DNA of 64,000 nt from RYN-230 sp963837335 (GTDB taxonomy: Bacteria > Actinomycetota > Actinomycetes > Streptosporangiales > Streptosporangiaceae), in contig CAWINS010000081.1 of assembly GCA_963837335.1 (NCBI GenBank), forward strand, positions 1-64,000. Reading direction: 5' to 3'. This document shows positions 8,028 through 16,167 of the stretch, one piece after another. Position 1 is the stretch's first letter, and each line of letters opens with the position of its first letter. The notes under the pieces were generated by a model that saw only the letters and a list, made by a program, of their open reading frames with translations, had not been told where the DNA came from and did not search any database. The position numbers and the translations under genes were made by a program.

Positions 8028-9748
8028 CGGCCCCGGGGCCAGGGTCTGGTGGTGAGGGTGTTTCGGTGACCGTGACCCGCGACCCTATCGCCGTCCCGGA
8101 CAGCACCGCGGCCACCTTCTCGCTGCTGCGCGGGCTGCGCCGGGGACGAGGCCGCAAGCAGGCGGCCAGCGCGGCGTACTGGGCGTACCTGATCGCGATC
8201 ATCGTGGTCGGCTACGGCGGCTCGCTGATCGTCACCGCCTACCGGGCGCTGCGCCACCCGCCACCCGCGACCGCCGCGGCCCCGCGGCTGCTGCACGCGG
8301 GGCCGGCCGCGCTGACCGCGCTGGCCCTGCTGGTGTTCCTGGTGCTGCTGCGGGACGCGCTGTGGCGCGGCCCGGTCACGGTCTCGCAGGCCACCGCGGA
8401 CTGGCTGCTGGGGACGCCGGTGTCGCGGCGGCGGCTGCTGCGGCCCCGGTTCCGCTGGGCGGCGGCCGGCGCCGTGCTGGTCGGCGCGGTGGCCGGCATC
8501 GTGCCCGCCGCGGCCCTGGTCGCCCTCGGCCTCGGCGGCCGCTCGGACGGTGAGGTGCTCCGGCTGGCCGGGGCGGCGATGCTGTCGATGGGCCTGCTGT
8601 TCGGGGTGGCCACCGGCGTGGGCGCCCTGATCGAGCGGTATCCCGGGACCTGGCGGCAGGTCCGCGCGGCCACCCCGGTGGTGCTGGCGGCCGCGGTCGT
8701 GCTCGGCGGCCTGGCCGCGTGGGCCGGGCTCGGCCGGCTGCCGGCCGCCGTCGCCACGGTCCTGCTCTGGTCCGGCCCGTGGGGATGGGCGGCCCAGCCG
8801 GTGATGGCCGTGGCCGCGCAGGCCGGCCCGGCCGGCACCGGGAACCCTGCGCCCTGGTGGCCGGTGGCCCTGGGGCTGCTGGCCGGGACCGCGCTGGCCG
8901 CGCTGGTCGGCGCGGACCGGGCCGTGGCCGGGGTGCCCGCCGCCGCGCTCCGCGCCCGGGCCCGCACCCTCGGCGCGATGTCCGCGGCCGCGCTGAGCAT
9001 GAACACCCGCGGCGTCGCGACCGCGTACACCGGGGCGGCCAGCGCCCGCCGGGCCCGGTTCCGCCTCCCGCCGCCGCCGCGGCGCGAGCTCGTGCTGCTC
9101 TGGCGCGACCTGCTCGCGCTGCTCCGGTCGCCGGCCCGGCTGGTGTCCGCGGTGCTGCTGGCCCTGCTGGCCGCCGCGCTCGCGGCCGTGGCCGGCCACG
9201 GGCGGCCGGTGTCACTCGTGCTGGTCGGCTGCGCGCTCAGCCTCGGCTACCTGGCCGCCGCGTGGCTGTGCGAGGGGGCCAGGCTGGATGCGGACGACCC
9301 GCGCCGGTCAGCCCAGCTGCCCTTCCGGTATGAGTCGCTGGCCTGGTGGCACGCGGCGGTGCCCTGCCTGGTGCTGCTCGTGGCGGCCGGGGTGCCCGCC
9401 GCCGTGGCCGGCCTCGTCGGAGGCGACCTGCGGCCCCTCGTCCTGCTCGTGGTGACCATCCCGGTGCTGGTCGGCGGGGCGCTGGTCAACGTCTTCCGGG
9501 GCAGCTTCTCCCCGTCCCTCTTCGTGGGGGCCGACACCCCGGTGGGCAACACGGCGGCGCTGAGCATCGTGTTCTGGTACGCGTGGGGCACCGTGCTCGC
9601 CGTGCTGCCGATGACCGTGGCGGTGTCCAGCGCGCTCGGCTCGCCCGGCTCTGGCCCGCTCGTCCGCGCCCTGGTCATCGGAGCCGGTCTCGCGGTCGGG
9701 CTTGGTGCCTACGCGGCCCGCCGCGCGGGGCGGCTGCGGGCCGGCTGA
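8024..9748 (+). CDS. Large ABC transporter permease-like membrane protein
   Basis: A 574-residue polytopic protein with about 12 hydrophobic segments in two halves separated by a cytoplasmic region near residues 300-355 (RARARTLGAMSAAALSMNTR, then PPPPRRELVLLWRDLLALLRSPAR). The second half restarts with an RDLLALLRSP element typical of ABC-2-like permeases. It resembles the actinobacterial DUF6297-type proteins that pair with a short ATPase. It begins at GTG 8024 inside the ATPase stop codon. Ends 28 bp from the convergent gntR gene. Export of an unknown substrate is inferred from the pairing alone. Confidence 0.75.
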   Translation: MTAPGPGSGGEGVSVTVTRDPIAVPDSTAATFSLLRGLRRGRGRKQAASAAYWAYLIAIIVVGYGGSLIVTAYRALRHPPPATAAAPRLLHAGPAALTALALLVFLVLLRDALWRGPVTVSQATADWLLGTPVSRRRLLRPRFRWAAAGAVLVGAVAGIVPAAALVALGLGGRSDGEVLRLAGAAMLSMGLLFGVATGVGALIERYPGTWRQVRAATPVVLAAAVVLGGLAAWAGLGRLPAAVATVLLWSGPWGWAAQPVMAVAAQAGPAGTGNPAPWWPVALGLLAGTALAALVGADRAVAGVPAAALRARARTLGAMSAAALSMNTRGVATAYTGAASARRARFRLPPPPRRELVLLWRDLLALLRSPARLVSAVLLALLAAALAAVAGHGRPVSLVLVGCALSLGYLAAAWLCEGARLDADDPRRSAQLPFRYESLAWWHAAVPCLVLLVAAGVPAAVAGLVGGDLRPLVLLVVTIPVLVGGALVNVFRGSFSPSLFVGADTPVGNTAALSIVFWYAWGTVLAVLPMTVAVSSALGSPGSGPLVRALVIGAGLAVGLGAYAARRAGRLRAG

Positions 9749-9776
9749 CGGGCCGCTGGCTCCGGGTCCAGGGGGC

Positions 9777-10589
9777 TCAGGGGCTGGGATGCGGGGAGGT
9801 ACCGGGATGCAGGCTGTAGTGGACGTCCAGGCTCCCGGTGGACCGGTTGACGGTGATCGCGACGCTGTCGCCGGGGAGCACCGCGTGATCATCCACCACG
9901 GCCAGGCCGTCCGCGGTGAAGCTGACCCGGTGGCTGAGCAGCGCCGGGCTCCCGGCCGGGCGTTCGAGGTAACCCGCCTCGAGCGTTCCGAGCAGGCACG
10001 GGCTGATGGTCTCCGCGGCCCGCGTGACGGCCAGCCCGGGCCCGGCCAGCCCGGGCCCGGCCAGCCCGTTCTCGGCCAGCACCGTGTACAGGCCGCGCTG
10101 GGCCAGGTCGGCCGGGTCGAGGCCGTCCGCCAGGGGCAGCGGCAGGTAAGAGGTCTGCATGATGAGGGGCCGGCCGCCGGCCAGCCGGAGCCGGCGCAGC
10201 CGTAGTACCTGGGCGGGGTCGCCCAGCCGGGCGCTGACCTCGTCGGCCGGGGTGATCACCTCCGCGGCCAGCAGCCGGGTCCGGATCTCCGCGCCCTGGG
10301 CGGCCAGGTCGGCGGCGAAGCTGCGCAGGTGGCCGAGGTCGTATTCGTACCGGGCCGCCACGTAGGTCCCGCTGCCGTGCCGGGCGGCGATCAGCCCGTC
10401 GTCGGCCAGCAACTGGAGCGCCTGGCGCAGCGTCATGATGCTGACCCCGAACTCGGCGGCCAGGTCCCGCTGGGCCGGCAGGGAGGTCCCGGCCGGCCAC
10501 TGCCCGCTGGTGATCCGGTCGCGTAGCTCGGCGTGGATCCGGAGGTACTTCGGCTGCCGGTCCTCAGCGGTCCGCCGCGCCGTGCTCAT
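9777..10589 (-). CDS. GntR-family (HutC subfamily) transcriptional regulator
   Basis: 270 residues from ATG 10589. The N-terminal winged helix-turn-helix spans about residues 10-75 (PKYLRIHAELRDRI, GTSLPAQRDLAAEFGVS, TLRQALQLLADDGLI, HGSGTYVA), followed by a UTRA ligand-binding domain to the end (DPAQVLRLRRLRLAGGRPL, ETISPCLLGTLEAGYLERP). It lies 13 bp after trpA on the same strand, so it is almost certainly the third gene of a trpB-trpA-gntR operon. HutC-type regulators bind GT-N-TA-N-AC-like palindromes, and GTTCTAGAAC is found just upstream of trpB, so autoregulation of the operon is likely. The effector is unknown; tryptophan or a precursor is a reasonable guess. Confidence 0.9.
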   Translation of the reverse strand: MSTARRTAEDRQPKYLRIHAELRDRITSGQWPAGTSLPAQRDLAAEFGVSIMTLRQALQLLADDGLIAARHGSGTYVAARYEYDLGHLRSFAADLAAQGAEIRTRLLAAEVITPADEVSARLGDPAQVLRLRRLRLAGGRPLIMQTSYLPLPLADGLDPADLAQRGLYTVLAENGLAGPGLAGPGLAVTRAAETISPCLLGTLEAGYLERPAGSPALLSHRVSFTADGLAVVDDHAVLPGDSVAITVNRSTGSLDVHYSLHPGTSPHPSP

Positions 10590-10602
10590 GGCGCGCTCCG
10601 GT

Positions 10603-11436
10603 TCACGGGCACGCCGGGCACCGGGCGGTGTCGATCGCGGCACGCAGGTCACCGACGGCGCGCGCGATGTCGCTGGCGTCCGCGCCGTCCAGGACCCGCC
10701 GCATCAGGGCAGAGGCCACGATGACCCCGTCGGCGTGCCGGGCGGCCGCGGCGGCCCGGGCCGGGGTGTCGATGCCGAAGCCGATCAGTACCGGCGGCGG
10801 ACCATCCTGCTGGGTGTCCGCGACGCCCAGCGCCCGCGCCGCCAGCGCCCACCGGCGCTCGTCGTCACGCTCGTTCGTGCTTCCCGTGGTGGCCATCACG
10901 CTCATCACGTAGAGGAAACCACGCGAACGACGGGCGATGGCGCGCATCTGCCCCGGCGGCGTGGCCGGCGTGACCATCAGGGTGGCGTCCAGGCCGGCCC
11001 CGGCTGCGGCGGCGAGGTACTCATCGGCCTCCCCGACCGGGAGGTCGGGGATGATCGTCCCGCTGAAGCCCGCCCCGGCGAGCTCGTCGCAGTAGCGCGC
11101 GATGCCCCGGTGATAGGCATGGTTGGCGTAGCTCATCGCGATCAGTGGCACCGTACCGTCGCGGCCGGCCCCGGGCCGGGCCTGGCGCAGCTCGGCCAGG
11201 ATCGCGGCGGTGTTCGCGCCGCGGCTGATCGCGGTGCCCGACGCCTGCTGGATGACCGGCCCGTCGAGCATCGGGTCCGAGAACGGCAGCCCGATCTCGA
11301 CCGCGTCCGCGCCCGCCTCGATCATCGCGGCGAGCAGGTCGGTCCAGTCGGGCCGGATCCCGGCGGTCACGTAGCTGACCAGGCTGGGCCGCCCGGCCGT
11401 ACGGGCCCGCTCCAGCACGGTCTGCACCCGGCTCAT
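10603..11436 (-). CDS. trpA: Tryptophan synthase alpha subunit
   Basis: 277 residues, TIM-barrel. Catalytic Glu47 and Asp58 lie in VEIGLPFSDPMLDGP, equal to E. coli Glu49/Asp60; GFSGTIIPDLPVGE, MVTPATPPGQM and FLYVMSVMATTG are the expected phosphate- and ligand-binding blocks. It cleaves indole-3-glycerol phosphate and passes indole to TrpB. Start ATG 11436 overlaps the trpB stop by 4 bp (ATGA), coupling the subunits. The usual AIGFGIDTPARA segment is preserved as VLIGFGIDTPARA. Other trp genes (trpE, trpC, trpD) are not nearby. Confidence 0.95.
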   Translation of the reverse strand: MSRVQTVLERARTAGRPSLVSYVTAGIRPDWTDLLAAMIEAGADAVEIGLPFSDPMLDGPVIQQASGTAISRGANTAAILAELRQARPGAGRDGTVPLIAMSYANHAYHRGIARYCDELAGAGFSGTIIPDLPVGEADEYLAAAAGAGLDATLMVTPATPPGQMRAIARRSRGFLYVMSVMATTGSTNERDDERRWALAARALGVADTQQDGPPPVLIGFGIDTPARAAAAARHADGVIVASALMRRVLDGADASDIARAVGDLRAAIDTARCPACP

Positions 11437-12659
11437 GCCCGGGCTCCGCGGGTGAGCTCCTTCAGGCTGGCCGCGTCTTTGTCGCCGCGGCCGGACATGG
11501 TGATCAGCACGCTCGCCCCGGCGGGCAGGTCGCCGGTGCGCGCGGCGCGGGCCACCCAGGCCACCGCGTGGGCGGACTCCAGCGCGGCCAGGATGCCCTC
11601 GGTGCGGGCGCAGAGCCCGACCGCCGCGATCGCTTCCTCGTCGGTCACGGTGGTGTACTCGGCGCGGCCGAGGGCGGCCAGGTAGGCGTGCTCGGGCCCG
11701 ACGCCCGGGTAGTCCAGCCCGGCCGAGACCGACTCGGCCTCGAGGATCTGGCCGTGCTCGTCCTGGAGGAATGAGGACGGGAAGCCATGCAGCACGCCGC
11801 GCCGCCCGTGGCTGACCGCCGCCCCGCCCGCGGCCTCCACGCCGACCAGCCGGGCCGGGGTGTCCGCGAACCCCGCGAACGTCCCGGCCGCGTTCGACCC
11901 GCCGCCCACGCAGGCCACCACCACATCCGGCCGCCCGGAGGGCAGCAGGTCCGGCCGCGCGGCGCACTGGGCGCGGGCCTCCTCGCCGATGACCCGCTGG
12001 AACTCGCGCACCAGCCACGGATACGGATGCGGTCCCAGCACCGATCCGATGCAGTAGTGGGTGGAGTCCACGGTCGTGACCCAGTGCCGCAGCGCCTCGG
12101 TGGTGGCGTCCTTCAGCGTCCGGGACCCGGAGGACACCGGCCGGACCGTGGCGCCCAGCAGCTCCATCCGGAACACGTTCAGTTCCTGCCGGGCCATGTC
12201 CCGTTCGCCCATGAACACGGTGCAGCCCAGGCCCAGGTGCGCGGCGACCGTGGCGGTGGCCACCCCGTGCTGGCCCGCGCCGGTCTCCGCGACCAGCGCG
12301 GTCTTGCCGAGCCGCCGGGCCAGCAGGGCCTGGCCGGCCACGTTGTTGATCTTGTGGCTGCCGGTGTGGGCCAGGTCCTCGCGCTTGAACAGCACCCGCA
12401 CGCCCAGTTCGGCCGACAGCCGCGGCGCGCCGCTGACCGGCGTGGGCCGGCCCGCGTACTCGCGGAGCAGGCCATCCAGCCCGGCCCGGAAGTCCTCGTC
12501 GGCCCAGGCGGCGCGGAACTCCCGCTCCAGTTCCTCGCACGCGGGGACCAGGGCCTCGGGCACGAACCGCCCGCCGAACGGACCGAACCGGCCCGCCGGC
12601 CCCGGGTCGCCCATGATCACCTGCCCGGCGGCCTTCATCTCGTCCGCGATGTTCATCAC
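11433..12659 (-). CDS. trpB: Tryptophan synthase beta subunit
   Basis: 408 residues, full-length TrpB1 type. The PLP lysine is Lys103 in HTGSHKINN; catalytic Glu in AETGAGQHGVA; the phosphate loop GGGSNAAG; SAGLDYPGVGPEH and GRGDKD near the C-terminus are all conserved. It condenses indole and serine to tryptophan. First gene of a trpB-trpA-gntR operon. Start could be ATG 12659 or the adjacent ATG 12656. Only the last two steps are encoded here, so this is either a stand-alone operon for indole use or one part of a dispersed trp pathway. Confidence 0.96.
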   Translation of the reverse strand: MMNIADEMKAAGQVIMGDPGPAGRFGPFGGRFVPEALVPACEELEREFRAAWADEDFRAGLDGLLREYAGRPTPVSGAPRLSAELGVRVLFKREDLAHTGSHKINNVAGQALLARRLGKTALVAETGAGQHGVATATVAAHLGLGCTVFMGERDMARQELNVFRMELLGATVRPVSSGSRTLKDATTEALRHWVTTVDSTHYCIGSVLGPHPYPWLVREFQRVIGEEARAQCAARPDLLPSGRPDVVVACVGGGSNAAGTFAGFADTPARLVGVEAAGGAAVSHGRRGVLHGFPSSFLQDEHGQILEAESVSAGLDYPGVGPEHAYLAALGRAEYTTVTDEEAIAAVGLCARTEGILAALESAHAVAWVARAARTGDLPAGASVLITMSGRGDKDAASLKELTRGARA

Positions 12660-12698
12660 CGCACCGCCTTCACCGGATGCGGCCCGGCCGCATCCGAA

Positions 12699-12715
12699 TT
12701 CTAGAGTTCTAGAAC
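12699..12715 (-). promoter_or_regulatory. Candidate GntR operator upstream of trpB
   Basis: GTTCTAGAAC at 12706-12715 is a perfect 10-bp palindrome with the HutC/GntR pattern GT..TA..AC. A second TTCTAGA lies 8 bp away at 12699-12705, making a tandem pair. The site is 40-56 bp upstream of the trpB start, in the expected promoter zone, and the operon's third gene encodes a HutC-type regulator. Confidence 0.6.
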
Positions 12716-12911
12716 AATATCAAACGGAGTGGGGGAATAGCAGTGCCGGGTTGTGCCGAGCCGGGCGGCGCCGGGTTGCCGCACCGGGCACGCGGCGCGT
12801 TCCCGGGCCTGGGTGGCGGTCCTGAAGTACTGGAGGCTGGAACTCCTTGCTTCTACACTGTGACGCTCGGTAGTCATTGCGGGCCAGTAACCGGCAGCAT
12901 GGAGGGCAGTC

Positions 12912-13985
12912 GTGACCAGCCAGACCACCACGCACACCAGCCACCCTCGACCATCCCGGCCCCGCTGGTGGCGCGGCCGCGGGGCACGCGCAGCGGCCCT
13001 GTCACTGGCCCTGACCGCCGCCGCGGCCAGCGGCCTGGCTGCCACCCCCGCCTGGGCGGCAGGCGGCTACCACATCATCGCCACCATCGCCGTCGGCAGC
13101 GACCCAGAAGGGGTGGCGGTCACGCGTGATGGCACCCGCGCCTACGTCGTCAACAGCAGCGACCCGGGCAGCGTGTCGGTGATCAGCACCGCGACTAACC
13201 ACGTCATCGCCACCATCGGCGTTGGCAGCGACCCGGAAGGGGTGGCGGTCAGCCCGGATGGCGCCCGGGCTTACGTCACCAACGACAACAACCCGGGCAG
13301 CGTGTCGGTGATCAGCACCGCGACTAAGCAGGTCACCGCCACTATCGGCGTCGGCAGCTACCCGTCCGGGGTGGCGGTCAGCCCGGATGGCACCCGCGCC
13401 TACGTCACCAACCCGTTCTCGGGCAGCGTGTCGGTGATCAATACCGCGACTAACCACGTCACCGCCACCATCGGCGTCGGCAGCGTCCCGGACGGGGTGG
13501 CGGTCAGCCCGGACGGCACCCGCGCCTACGTCACCGGCGGCCGCCGCCGGGACAGCGTGTCGGTGATCAGCACCGCGACTAACCACGTCATCGCCACCAT
13601 CGGCGTCGCCAGCGACCCGGAAGGGGTGGCGGTCAGCCCGGACGGCACCCGGGCCTACGTCACCAACGGTCCCTCGGGCAGCGTGTCGGTGATCAATACC
13701 GCGACTAACCACGTCACCGCCACCATCGGCGTCGGCCGTGCCCCGGAAGGGGTGGCGGTCAGCCCGGATGGCACCCGCGCCTACGTCACCATTCCCCGCC
13801 TACACACCGTGTCGGTAATCGACACCGCCACCGACCAGGTCACCGCCACCATCGACATCAGCGACCCGGAAGGGGTGGCGGTCAGCCCGGATGGCACCCG
13901 CGCCTACGTCACCAGCTCGTTCACAGGCAGCCTGTCGGTGATCGACACCGCCATATGTCATCGCCATCATCCACGGCCCCTGTAG
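12912..13985 (+). CDS. Secreted YVTN-family beta-propeller protein, 3' end frameshifted
   Basis: 357 residues from GTG 12912, preceded by GGAGGG 6 bases away. A signal peptide covers about residues 1-50, with likely cleavage after ATPAWA. Seven near-identical repeats of about 42 residues follow, pattern (I/T)ATIGVGS.PEGVAVSPDGTRAYVTN....SVSVI.TAT.. , each a four-stranded blade of the YncE/YVTN type. After the seventh blade a small deletion near 13955 shifts the frame and the protein ends in ICHRHHPRPL; the other frame continues with an eighth blade (VAVAVSPGGTHIYIT). Such proteins are extracellular binding or scaffold proteins; ligand unknown. The blades are also very alike at DNA level. Confidence 0.85.
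   Translation: MTSQTTTHTSHPRPSRPRWWRGRGARAAALSLALTAAAASGLAATPAWAAGGYHIIATIAVGSDPEGVAVTRDGTRAYVVNSSDPGSVSVISTATNHVIATIGVGSDPEGVAVSPDGARAYVTNDNNPGSVSVISTATKQVTATIGVGSYPSGVAVSPDGTRAYVTNPFSGSVSVINTATNHVTATIGVGSVPDGVAVSPDGTRAYVTGGRRRDSVSVISTATNHVIATIGVASDPEGVAVSPDGTRAYVTNGPSGSVSVINTATNHVTATIGVGRAPEGVAVSPDGTRAYVTIPRLHTVSVIDTATDQVTATIDISDPEGVAVSPDGTRAYVTSSFTGSLSVIDTAICHRHHPRPL
13068..13960 (+). repeat. Array of 126-129-bp tandem coding repeats (YVTN blades)
   Basis: Seven consecutive units share long nearly identical blocks, notably the stretch encoding GVAVSPDGTRAYVT and that encoding SVSVI.TAT. Nucleotide identity between units is much higher than needed to keep the protein fold, so the units have been recently duplicated or homogenised by recombination. 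Confidence 0.9.
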
Positions 13986-14297
13986 CCCCGTCGCAGTGGC
14001 GGTCAGCCCGGGCGGCACTCACATCTACATCACCGTGGTGACCACGTTTCGGATTCAGGACTTGCCCCATGTGTCAGGTACCGACCGGGATCATGACGGG
14101 CAGCTGGGCACCGGGACCCCGCCGCCGGCGCCGCGAGGGACTGGTGGGGCGGGGCGGCCCGGCGAAAAGCCGTTAATTGGGATCTTGTGCCCGTGCCGGG
14201 CCTGGAGCATCATCAGCAGACGAGCCCATGCGTGGGCCGCACGGCGAGCCCTAACGAGCCAGGCCGCAAGGCGGCCACCCATGGGAGGTGCTGAGCA
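13986..14297 (+). other. Out-of-frame remnant of an eighth YVTN blade and leader of the permease gene
   Basis: 13986-14040 still encodes one more propeller blade (VAVAVSPGGTHIYIT) in a shifted frame. From about 14045 to 14297 I see no gene. The last 15 bases hold GGGAGG, the ribosome-binding site for the APC permease. Confidence 0.6.
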
Positions 14298-15836
14298 ATG
14301 ACTGCCAGCAACGAGGCCGCGAGCAACGGGACCGGGCCAGCGAGCGAGCCGGCCGGGACCGGGCCGCTGAAGCTGCACCGCAACCTGAGCGTCTGGGAGG
14401 CCATCGGCATCTCGCTGGCCCTGATGGCGCCCTCCATGGCGGCCAGCATCAACCCGCAGGGCACGGCCACGACCGTCGGCCGGGCGGTGCCGATCGCGTT
14501 CGCGCTCGCGTTCGTCGGGGTGCTGCTGGTCGCCTACACGTTCGTGCGGCTGACCCAGCGCTTCCACCACTCCGGGTCGGTGTACGGGTTCGTGGGCGCG
14601 ACCCTCGGCCCGCGGGCGGGAGTGATCTCCGGCTGGGCGCTGACCGGCACCTACACGTTCTACGCCGTGGTCACCTCGATGGCCGGCGGCCGGTTCGCGG
14701 CCAACTTCCTGGACGCGATCGGCATCTGGAACAACCCGCCGGCCTGGTCCGGGTTCCTGCTCGGGGCCATCGGGATGGTGCTGGTCTGGTGGCTGGCCAT
14801 CACGCCAGCCCGGGGCGGCACGCGGATACTCCTGGCCGCCGAGGGCATCACGGTGCTGCTGATCGTCATCGTGATCGTGATCGTGTTCGCCAAGCTGGCC
14901 GGGCACAGTGCCCCGCACGGGCTCGGCGTGGACTGGGCGGTGTTCAGCCTCCCGTCCGGCGTGCCACTATCCACGATCTTCCTCGGCGTGGTGTTCGGGT
15001 TCCTGTCCTTCGCCGGGTTCGAGGCCGCGTCCACGCTCGGCGAGGAAACCCGGCGGCCCAGGCGGGACATCCCGCGCGCCATCCTCGGCGTGGCCATTTT
15101 CGGCGGCATCTACTTCGTCGTGGTCACCGCGGTCGAGGTGATGGGCTTCGGGACCTCAGCCAAGGGCGTCACCGCGTTCATCAACTCCACCTCGCTCATC
15201 GGTGACCTGGGTACCACCTACGTCGCGTCCTGGCTGGGCACGATCATCACGGCCGGCGCGATGATCTCGGCGTTCGGGTGTGCGCTCGCGTCCACGGTCG
15301 GCGCGTCCCGGCTCACGTTCGCGATGGGCCGCGACGGCGTGCTGCCCGCCCGGTTCAGCCACGTCTCGCCCCGGCGCCGCACCCCCACCGTCTCGGCCGC
15401 GGCCGTGGTGCTGGCCGTCTACGTGATCATCGCCTTCACCTGGTTCGTGCTCGGCGGCGACCCGTTCACGCTGTTCCTGGAGAGCGGCACGATCGGCACG
15501 CTGATCCTGCTGGTCGTCTACATCCTGGCCACGATCGGGATGGTCCGGCTGGTGTTCTTCTCCGGGGACACCCGCATCCGGCGCTGGGAGCTGGTGATCC
15601 CGGTGCTGGGCATCATCGTGCTGGGCTACACCCTGTTCCGGAACGTCTGGCCGCTGCCGACCGGGGTCGCGTGGTGGGGCCCGTCGGTGGCTATCGCCTG
15701 GTTCGTGGTCGGTATCGCCTGGGTGCTGGCCCGGCCCGCCGCGACCCAGCGGGCTGGGGAGCTGCTGACCCAGGCGGACGGGCTGTCCCGGACCACCGAC
15801 CCCGAGCCGGACCAGCTGTCCCGGCAGGGTTCCTAG
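14298..15836 (+). CDS. APC-family amino acid permease
   Basis: 512 residues with about 12 transmembrane helices. The N-terminal signature GISLALMAPSMAASINPQGT corresponds to the unwound helix-1 binding segment of APC transporters; FGFLSFAGFEAASTLGEETRRPRRDIPRA is the family consensus around helix 6 and loop 6-7; GASRLTFAMGRDGVLP is the helix 8-9 loop. GGGAGG lies 9 bases before ATG 14298. Substrate, probably an amino acid or amine taken up with protons, cannot be decided. Stands alone between unrelated genes. Confidence 0.9.
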   Translation: MTASNEAASNGTGPASEPAGTGPLKLHRNLSVWEAIGISLALMAPSMAASINPQGTATTVGRAVPIAFALAFVGVLLVAYTFVRLTQRFHHSGSVYGFVGATLGPRAGVISGWALTGTYTFYAVVTSMAGGRFAANFLDAIGIWNNPPAWSGFLLGAIGMVLVWWLAITPARGGTRILLAAEGITVLLIVIVIVIVFAKLAGHSAPHGLGVDWAVFSLPSGVPLSTIFLGVVFGFLSFAGFEAASTLGEETRRPRRDIPRAILGVAIFGGIYFVVVTAVEVMGFGTSAKGVTAFINSTSLIGDLGTTYVASWLGTIITAGAMISAFGCALASTVGASRLTFAMGRDGVLPARFSHVSPRRRTPTVSAAAVVLAVYVIIAFTWFVLGGDPFTLFLESGTIGTLILLVVYILATIGMVRLVFFSGDTRIRRWELVIPVLGIIVLGYTLFRNVWPLPTGVAWWGPSVAIAWFVVGIAWVLARPAATQRAGELLTQADGLSRTTDPEPDQLSRQGS

Positions 15837-15901
15837 GTCCGGCAGGGCGATCCGGCCGAGGGCCCAGATCCGGCCGAGGGCCCAGATTCGCAGGACGGAG
15901 G

Positions 15902-16102
15902 TCAGTCTCCGCCGGCCGGCAGCCGGCGGAGAATCTCCTGCAGCATCTGACTGTGGCCATCCAGGGTCTGGCGGATGGCCCGGGTCTCTTCGTGCACGAC
16001 GCTGAGCAAGTAGGCCACGGCGTCGATCTTCGCTGGAAGCGCGTGCTCGACCTGGTCTTCTAGCTGCTCGACGCGGTGCTCCAGCTCCTCGATGGTGACC
16101 AT
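15902..16102 (-). CDS. Small coiled-coil protein
   Basis: A 66-residue protein rich in Glu, Leu, Gln and Arg. Heptad spacing of hydrophobic residues runs through EELEHRVEQLEDQVEHAL and VHEETRAIRQTLDGHSQML, predicting two alpha-helices forming a coiled coil. No cysteines and no membrane segment. A TAGGGT box ends 7 bases before the ATG with no Shine-Dalgarno between, so it may be expressed from a leaderless mRNA. Family not recognised; codon bias supports a real gene. Confidence 0.6.
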   Translation of the reverse strand: MVTIEELEHRVEQLEDQVEHALPAKIDAVAYLLSVVHEETRAIRQTLDGHSQMLQEILRRLPAGGD

Positions 16103-16167
16103 GGGCTCACCCTAGCCAGGCGGTGCCTGTATTTCCTGGTCAACGATCTACCTATTGCGGTCCCTGG

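Noticed and set aside
13068..13960. CRISPR array
   Set aside because: The repeats are 126-129 bp, in frame and code for beta-propeller blades. No short repeat-spacer pattern exists.
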